18,178 nt of DNA from CAADGU01 sp964581605. Its GTDB lineage: Bacteria; Chloroflexota; Anaerolineae; Promineifilales; Promineifilaceae. Positions 13,986 through 18,178 of the stretch are shown here, in pieces. Position 1 is the stretch's first letter, and every line of letters begins with the position of its first letter. The notes below the pieces were generated by a model, which made no database searches, was not told the DNA's origin, and saw only the letters and a list, made by a program, of their open reading frames with translations. The position numbers were made by a program, and so were the translations under genes. The DNA lies in NCBI GenBank assembly GCA_964581605.1, contig CAZOPF010000108.1, forward strand, positions 1-18,178, read 5' to 3'.

Positions 13986-15179
13986 ATGACACACAAATTA
14001 CTCGTTGTAGATGACCATCCCGAAACACTGGAAATCATTTCCAGAGTGCTGCGGCAGCAAGGGTATGCCGTTACCTCTGCTGCTTCTGGTATGCAGGCGT
14101 TGGCCCTGGCCGAGGCCGAACAGCCAGACCTCATCTTGCTGGATGGCATGATGCCCGACCTGGATGGCTGGGAAGTGTGCCGCCGCATCCGCCACAACCC
14201 CCAAATTGCCCATACCCCCATCATCATGTTCTCGGCCGTCAATGTGGCCGAGCAAAAACTGGCCGGGTTTAATGCGGGGGCCGATGATTACCTGACCAAA
14301 CCCACCGAGCCGGTCGAACTGATTGAGCGCGTCCAAACATTGCTGGAAAACGTCCCTCCTCGCCCCGAATTGGCGAACGCCGCCCCGCCCGCGGCTGCCC
14401 CACCAACCCCCAAAGCAGAGAGCGGCGGCCGCACGGTGGCGCTTACGCCCAGCGGCAAAATCATCGCCGTTTTGGGGGCGCGGGGCGGTGCGGGCACAAC
14501 ACTTTTAGCCATCAACCTGGCCGTCACCCTGGCTGCGCCTGACCAGCCGGTCACATTGGTAGACCTGGATGTGCGGCAGGGGCATGTGGGACTCTATTTG
14601 AACCAACGGGTGAGCAATGGCCTGAACAAACTGGCCCGCCTGCCAGAAAATATGCTGGCGAAGGATGTGTCGGCCCGGCTCATGCCTTTCAATGACCATT
14701 TGCAACTGCTGTTGACCGAAAGTGATTTGTCTGGCGCCAATGACACTCCCTCTGCCAACCAGATAGAAGAGATCATGGAGGTGCTGGCTATGGTGGGTGG
14801 GACGATGGTGGTGGATTGTGGGTTGGGGATCACGGCCGTGAATCGCACCGTGATTGAACAGGCCGACCATCTCTTGCTGTGCGTTCAGCCAGAGCGCGTG
14901 GGGCTGGCCGCCGCCAAACAGTTCCTACCCGCCTTACAGAATACCCTGTTTCCGCATACCCAAACGCACCTGGTTTTAATGGAATTTGGCAGCGGCCTGA
15001 ATGTGCCACAGCAGGCCATAGAGAGTTTTTTGGGGCAGTCGGTTACGGCCGTTATTCCCATTCCGCCCCACGACTTACGCCGCGCCGTCAACAAGAACAT
15101 CCCCCTGGTGCAGCTAAACCCCGACAGCAAAGCGACGGCCGTTATCAGCCAGTTAGCCCATCACCTGGTGAAAAGTTAG
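13986..15179 (+). CDS. Response-regulator receiver fused to CpaE/TadZ-like ParA-family ATPase
   Basis: 397 residues from ATG 13986. Residues 1-120 form a receiver domain: acidic pair Asp9-Asp10, phosphoacceptor Asp53 (LLDGMMPD), Ser83 and Lys105 (LTKP). A Pro/Ala-rich linker (about 122-145) leads to a MinD/ParA-type domain with GARGGAGTT (164-172) as its P-loop and VDLDVRQGH (192-200) as Walker A'. The P-loop lacks both usual lysines, as in the atypical CpaE/TadZ ATPases that place Tad/Flp pili at the cell pole. No tad or cpa genes are visible, so the partner is unknown. A TTG at 13962 overlaps the previous stop and would add eight residues; ATG fits the receiver start better. An octamer lies 2 nt before the ATG. 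Confidence 0.85.
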   Translation: MTHKLLVVDDHPETLEIISRVLRQQGYAVTSAASGMQALALAEAEQPDLILLDGMMPDLDGWEVCRRIRHNPQIAHTPIIMFSAVNVAEQKLAGFNAGADDYLTKPTEPVELIERVQTLLENVPPRPELANAAPPAAAPPTPKAESGGRTVALTPSGKIIAVLGARGGAGTTLLAINLAVTLAAPDQPVTLVDLDVRQGHVGLYLNQRVSNGLNKLARLPENMLAKDVSARLMPFNDHLQLLLTESDLSGANDTPSANQIEEIMEVLAMVGGTMVVDCGLGITAVNRTVIEQADHLLLCVQPERVGLAAAKQFLPALQNTLFPHTQTHLVLMEFGSGLNVPQQAIESFLGQSVTAVIPIPPHDLRRAVNKNIPLVQLNPDSKATAVISQLAHHLVKS

Positions 15180-15188
15180 GCATGGGTT

Positions 15189-15974
15189 ATGAATGAACCA
15201 GAGTACCTTCTCCGCAAAGCGATCCATCTGGTGCAAAATGCCCGTACCATCGTCGCCCTGACGGGTGCTGGCATCAGCACACCATCCGGCATCCCTGATT
15301 TTCGCAGCCCAACCTCTGGCCTATGGGCGCGGGCCAACCCCATGGAAATAGCTTCCATTTACGGCTTTCGGCATGATCCCCGGCCGTTTTATGAATGGCT
15401 GCATCCGCTGGCGCAAACCGTTCTCCACGCGCAGCCAAATGCCGCCCACCTGGCTCTGGCACAGATGGAACAGGCGGGTGTGCTTTCCTGCATTGTCACC
15501 CAAAACATTGACCTGCTGCACCAGAAGGCTGGCTCTAAAAATGTGTATGAAGTACACGGCCATATGCGGGATTTCATCTGTATGGCGTGTGAACAGATTG
15601 TCCAGGCTGACCTGGTGGTGCCCCCATTTTTGGAAACGGGGGCGGTACCATTATGTCCGGCCTGTGCCGGGGTCCTAAAACCGAATGTGGTGCTTTTTGG
15701 TGAATTGCTGCCGCTGCATGTGTTACAACAGGCGCAGTTTGAAACGGCCGTGTGCGACCTCATGCTCGTTGCTGGTTCTTCACTGGAAGTAAGCCCCATT
15801 AATGAACTGCCCTGGCAGGCCAAACGCCAGGGCGCGCGGCTCATCATGGTGAATCTGGCCGAAACCCATCTGGATCAAATGGCTGATGTGGTCATTCACG
15901 CCGATGTGGTAGAGATATTGCCGCAATTGGCTGCGGCCGTAACCCAAAACAAGCGATTGGAGATTAGAGAGTAG
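15189..15974 (+). CDS. cobB: Sir2-family NAD-dependent protein deacylase (sirtuin)
   Basis: 261 residues, cytoplasmic. It removes acyl groups from protein lysines using NAD+. GAGIS (26-30) and GIPDFRS (34-40) bind NAD; QNID (105-108) and the general-base His123 (EVHGH) form the active site. The zinc site is Cys131-x2-Cys134 and Cys156-x2-Cys159. GSSLEVSP and NLAETHLD complete the Rossmann part. Length fits bacterial CobB. It starts 9 nt after the previous gene with no clear ribosome site, suggesting coupling. The final codons (KRLEIRE) lie inside the inverted repeat at 15953-16004, so the tail sequence seems set by the repeat. Confidence 0.93.
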   Translation: MNEPEYLLRKAIHLVQNARTIVALTGAGISTPSGIPDFRSPTSGLWARANPMEIASIYGFRHDPRPFYEWLHPLAQTVLHAQPNAAHLALAQMEQAGVLSCIVTQNIDLLHQKAGSKNVYEVHGHMRDFICMACEQIVQADLVVPPFLETGAVPLCPACAGVLKPNVVLFGELLPLHVLQQAQFETAVCDLMLVAGSSLEVSPINELPWQAKRQGARLIMVNLAETHLDQMADVVIHADVVEILPQLAAAVTQNKRLEIRE

Positions 15975-16004
15975 AGATTACATCAATCTCCAATCTTCAA
16001 TCGC
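15953..16004. repeat. Word-built inverted repeat (GGAGATT type) overlapping the sirtuin stop
   Basis: 15953-15972 pairs with 15985-16004 over 20 positions with three mismatches. The left arm lies within the last seven codons of the sirtuin gene. The right arm ends 10 nt before the kinase start at 16015. The words (GATTGGAGATT / AATCTCCAATC) are close to those at 7811-7880 and 12618-12649. Confidence 0.65.
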
Positions 16005-16014
16005 CCTATCTCTT

Positions 16015-17265
16015 ATGGATATAGATCAATCTTTTCACGGACATGAATTTGGCGGGCAGGCTATTGCTGAGGCGTTAGGGCCGGCACGGCTGCAACGCCT
16101 GTTGGAAATTAGCACCCGGCTCAGTTCCACCCTGCGGCTCAGTGAACTGTTGAGTCTGGTGATGGATGTTTCCACAGAACTGACGAATACAGAGGCAGCT
16201 TCCATTTTGCTGGTAGACCGCGTGTCGGGGCAGCTTCATTTTGTGGCCTCTACCAGTGGCATGGTGCCAGAGAACACGGCCGTACCCCTGGATGGCAGCA
16301 TTGCCGGGTGGGTGGTGCGGCACGGCCGTTCCCTCATCATTGACGACGTGCGCCAGGACGACCGGCATTATGCCAATGTAGACGAAGACCTTTCCTTCAA
16401 AACCCGTTCTATGCTGGCGGTACCTCTGATGACGCCCAAAGGGGTTATTGGCGCGTTGGAGGTGCTGAACAAACGAGACGGCCGTGCCTACACCAGCCAG
16501 GATGTGGCCCTGATGGAATCGCTGGCCTCGCAGTCGGCCGTGGCCATTGTCAATGCCCATCTCTTCAATCAGTCTGACCTGCTGGCGGAAGTGATGCACG
16601 AAATCAAAACGCCGCTCATGGCCATCAACTCCGCGGCCGAATTACTCAGCCGCCCGGAAGTACCGGTGGAGCGGCACGGCCAACTGATCGCCATGATCAA
16701 ACGGGAATCGCAGCGCCTTTCCAAAATGACCCGCGACTTCCTGGATTATGCCCGGCTGGAATCGGGGCGGACGCGGCTGGAAATGACGCCCGTGGCGGTG
16801 GCGCAAGTGGTGGATGAGGTGATGCACATTTCGCAGTCTCAGGCGGCCGAACGGGGCATTACCATTGAGGTGCAGTGCGCCCCAGAGTTGCCCACCGAAA
16901 GCAGCAACCCGGCGTTGTTGGCTGACCGCGACCGGCTGAAACAGGTGCTGCTGAATCTGGTGAGCAATGCAACCAAATATAACAAGGACAACGGCCGTAT
17001 CACCATCACCGCCCAACTCGTTCAAAATGAACTCCACATTGGGGTGGCCGATACCGGCCCCGGCATCTCGCCACAAGACCTGGAACATCTCTTTGAACGC
17101 TTCTACCGCATCCCCGGCAGCGAACGACGTGATGGCAGTGGCCTGGGGCTGTCGGTAGCCCAAAAAATTGCCGAAGAGCATCACGGCCGTATCGAAGTTG
17201 CCAGCACCGTTGGCGAAGGGACAACTTTTACGGTCTGTTTGCCGCTGACGGCCGTTCGTCAGTGA
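16015..17265 (+). CDS. Cytoplasmic GAF-domain sensor histidine kinase
   Basis: 416 residues with no membrane segment. A GAF domain covers about residues 26-185 (LSSTLRLSELLSLVMDVSTEL, IAGWVVRHGRSLIIDD, MLAVPLMTPKGVIGALEVLNK). A HisKA dimerisation helix follows with phosphoacceptor His195 in EVMHEIKTPL. The HATPase domain has N-box Asn314/Asn318 (LNLVSNATKYN), DTGPGIS (346-352), FERFYR, and GSGLGLSV (374-381). It should sense a small molecule or redox state through GAF. The nearest receiver is the CpaE-fused domain two genes upstream, a plausible but unproven partner. Six octamers occur here (NTAVP, HGRS, DGRA, NGRI, HGRIE and LTAV near the C-terminus). There is no clear Shine-Dalgarno before the ATG. 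Confidence 0.9.
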   Translation: MDIDQSFHGHEFGGQAIAEALGPARLQRLLEISTRLSSTLRLSELLSLVMDVSTELTNTEAASILLVDRVSGQLHFVASTSGMVPENTAVPLDGSIAGWVVRHGRSLIIDDVRQDDRHYANVDEDLSFKTRSMLAVPLMTPKGVIGALEVLNKRDGRAYTSQDVALMESLASQSAVAIVNAHLFNQSDLLAEVMHEIKTPLMAINSAAELLSRPEVPVERHGQLIAMIKRESQRLSKMTRDFLDYARLESGRTRLEMTPVAVAQVVDEVMHISQSQAAERGITIEVQCAPELPTESSNPALLADRDRLKQVLLNLVSNATKYNKDNGRITITAQLVQNELHIGVADTGPGISPQDLEHLFERFYRIPGSERRDGSGLGLSVAQKIAEEHHGRIEVASTVGEGTTFTVCLPLTAVRQ

Positions 17266-17318
17266 TCGGCAATCGGTTATCGGCGATTCCTTCGGATTAC
17301 CGATAACCGATTACCGAT
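17265..17318. repeat. Word-built inverted repeat (ATCGGTTATCGGTA type)
   Basis: 17265-17287 pairs with 17296-17318 over 23 positions with three mismatches and an 8-nt loop. The arms are tandem copies of ATCGGT(T/A) and ACCGAT. It begins on the last base of the kinase stop codon and fills nearly all of the gap before the channel gene. Confidence 0.7.
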
Positions 17319-17327
17319 AACCTTTGT

Positions 17328-18131
17328 ATGCTCGAACCCCTCCTCGCTATCTGGACGACCCCCACCTGGTGGAGCTATCTGTTGCGGGCGGCCGTGCTGT
17401 TTTTGTGCGCCTGGCTGGTATATCGCTTTTCCTGGCCGCTGGCCGACCGGCTGCTGCGCGTGGGGCGGCTTTCCAAACAGGGGCGGCAGATGCGCCCGGA
17501 GCGTTACCAGACGTTACGCAGCCTTTTTGCCAGCGCCATTACCATTGTGGCATTTCTCACGGCCGTTATCCTGGCCCTCAGCCAGTTTGTAAACGCCGAG
17601 ACGCTCATCTGGATGGTTGGTTTGTTTAGCGCGGCGTTTGGGTTGGGGGCACGGCCGCTCATCAGCGACTTCCTCACCGGCATCAGCTTTCTCTTTGAAG
17701 ACCCCTTTGATGTCGGCGACAAAGTGGAGATGTTGGAAGTGGAAGGGGTGGTCGAAAAGGTCAATTTGCGCACCACCATGCTGCGTGCTCCCAGCGGTGA
17801 AATGCTGGTGGTGCCTAACGGCGAAATTCGCCTGGTGCGCAATTACAGCCGGGGTCTCTTTTCCCCGGCCACTATTACCCTGAAACTAGCGGCCAGTGAT
17901 TTACCCCAGGCGATACCCCTGCTAGAAACATTGGGCAAAGAGGCCGTCGTTTTATTGCCAGACTTGCTGGAACCCTGGCGGGTGATCAGCCAATCCGGTG
18001 AATTGGGGCAGCAAACGGAACTGACCTTGCTGGCGAAGGCCCGTTTTGGCATGGGGGCAGAGATGCGCCCACACTTGCTGGCGCTGGTGCAAGAACGGTT
18101 ACAGGAAGCAGGGGTGCAGTTGGCGGATTGA
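17328..18131 (+). CDS. MscS-family small-conductance mechanosensitive channel
   Basis: 267 residues, inner membrane. Hydrophobic helices lie at about 14-35, 65-88 and 91-123. The third runs into GARPLISDFLTGISFLFED (107-125), matching the pore helix and loop of MscS. The beta domain follows (FDVGDKVEMLEVEGVVEKVNLRTTMLR, and VPNGEI at 162-167), then a short C-terminal alpha/beta part. It would open under membrane tension to release solutes on osmotic down-shock. It is shorter than some members but complete, with the stop at 18129-18131. Start ATG 17328; no Shine-Dalgarno is seen, and the inverted repeat ends 9 nt before. Confidence 0.9.
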   Translation: MLEPLLAIWTTPTWWSYLLRAAVLFLCAWLVYRFSWPLADRLLRVGRLSKQGRQMRPERYQTLRSLFASAITIVAFLTAVILALSQFVNAETLIWMVGLFSAAFGLGARPLISDFLTGISFLFEDPFDVGDKVEMLEVEGVVEKVNLRTTMLRAPSGEMLVVPNGEIRLVRNYSRGLFSPATITLKLAASDLPQAIPLLETLGKEAVVLLPDLLEPWRVISQSGELGQQTELTLLAKARFGMGAEMRPHLLALVQERLQEAGVQLAD

Positions 18132-18178
18132 GTGTTTGGGTGTTTGGGTGTTTGGGTGTTTGGGTGTTTGGGTGTTTG
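18132..18178. repeat. Tandem GTGTTTGG repeat at the window end
   Basis: Almost six perfect copies of the 8-mer GTGTTTGG start directly after the channel stop codon and run off the window edge. By analogy with the other intergenic repeats here, this may be the left arm of a word-built inverted repeat whose right arm lies outside. Confidence 0.85.

Larger units (their letters stand above)
337..17566. repeat. Dispersed palindromic octamer ACGGCCGT, about 45 copies
   Basis: Copies found by eye start at 337, 566, 1594, 3456, 3568, 3664, 4501, 5077, 5476, 5701, 5824, 6277, 6426, 6645, 7325, 7401, 8206, 8393, 8751, 9322, 9799, 10077, 10507, 11431, 11861, 11881, 12039, 12131, 13198, 13300, 13327, 13374, 13759, 13977, 14832, 15045, 15135, 15744, 16276, 16322, 16478, 16991, 17183, 17248 and 17559. 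Mean spacing is about 400 bp. Most lie in coding sequence of either strand. The longest gap is 1602-3455. Confidence 0.9.

Noticed and set aside
337..17566. ACGGCCGT copies as insertion-sequence ends or uptake signals of a transposon
   Set aside because: Copies have no shared flanks longer than the octamer, no target-site duplications and no transposase in the window.
18132..18178. CRISPR or telomere-like array
   Set aside because: Units are 8 bp in direct tandem with no spacers, so it is not CRISPR. One edge of a window is not evidence for a chromosome end.

Overview
The window reads as a stretch of chromosome from an uncultured-type Chloroflexota (Anaerolineae-like) bacterium. This is inferred from GC-rich coding, from a three-gene set (MSMEG_4193-type phosphatase, DUF3090, SCO1664-type kinase fold) known mainly from Actinobacteria and Chloroflexi, and from the general gene repertoire. 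No marker gene is present, so the placement is tentative. I see no rRNA, tRNA, CRISPR array, transposase or phage gene.

Layout. 1-210: left edge with a possible CDS tail and a 47-codon ORF, then an NAD-dependent sugar epimerase (211-1140). 1312-2559: glutamate-type dehydrogenase. A bidirectional terminator at 2584-2624 separates it from two minus-strand genes: an FAD oxidoreductase related to UDP-galactopyranose mutase or HemY (2652-4229), with an unusually structured 5' leader, and an S9 prolyl-oligopeptidase-type peptidase (4432-6447). 6567-7811: class V aminotransferase, divergent from the peptidase. 7902-9227: homoserine dehydrogenase behind a long leader with a strong promoter, a 17-codon ORF, competing helices and an intrinsic terminator. 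9288-10829 (minus): lipoprotein with four tandem beta-rich repeats. 10905-11944: AT-richer island with two small orphan genes. 11945-13965: phosphatase / DUF3090 / SCO1664-like trio. 13986-18131: REC-CpaE/TadZ-like ATPase, sirtuin, GAF histidine kinase, MscS-type channel.

The most striking signal is not a gene. The palindromic octamer ACGGCCGT occurs about 45 times in 18.2 kb, where well under one copy is expected by chance. It lies in genes on both strands and in intergenic DNA, much like the cyanobacterial HIP1 octamer. In proteins it leaves Thr-Ala-Val, Gly-Arg or Arg-Pro footprints, and in one place two copies form the arms of a terminator. A second pattern is a set of intergenic imperfect inverted repeats, each built from a different short repeated word. 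The window ends inside what looks like the left arm of another one.

Three genes (211, 6567, 11945) have a -10 box 6-7 nt before the ATG and no Shine-Dalgarno, suggesting leaderless mRNAs. Three others (hom, the FAD oxidoreductase, the lipoprotein) have structured 5' leaders that look regulatory.
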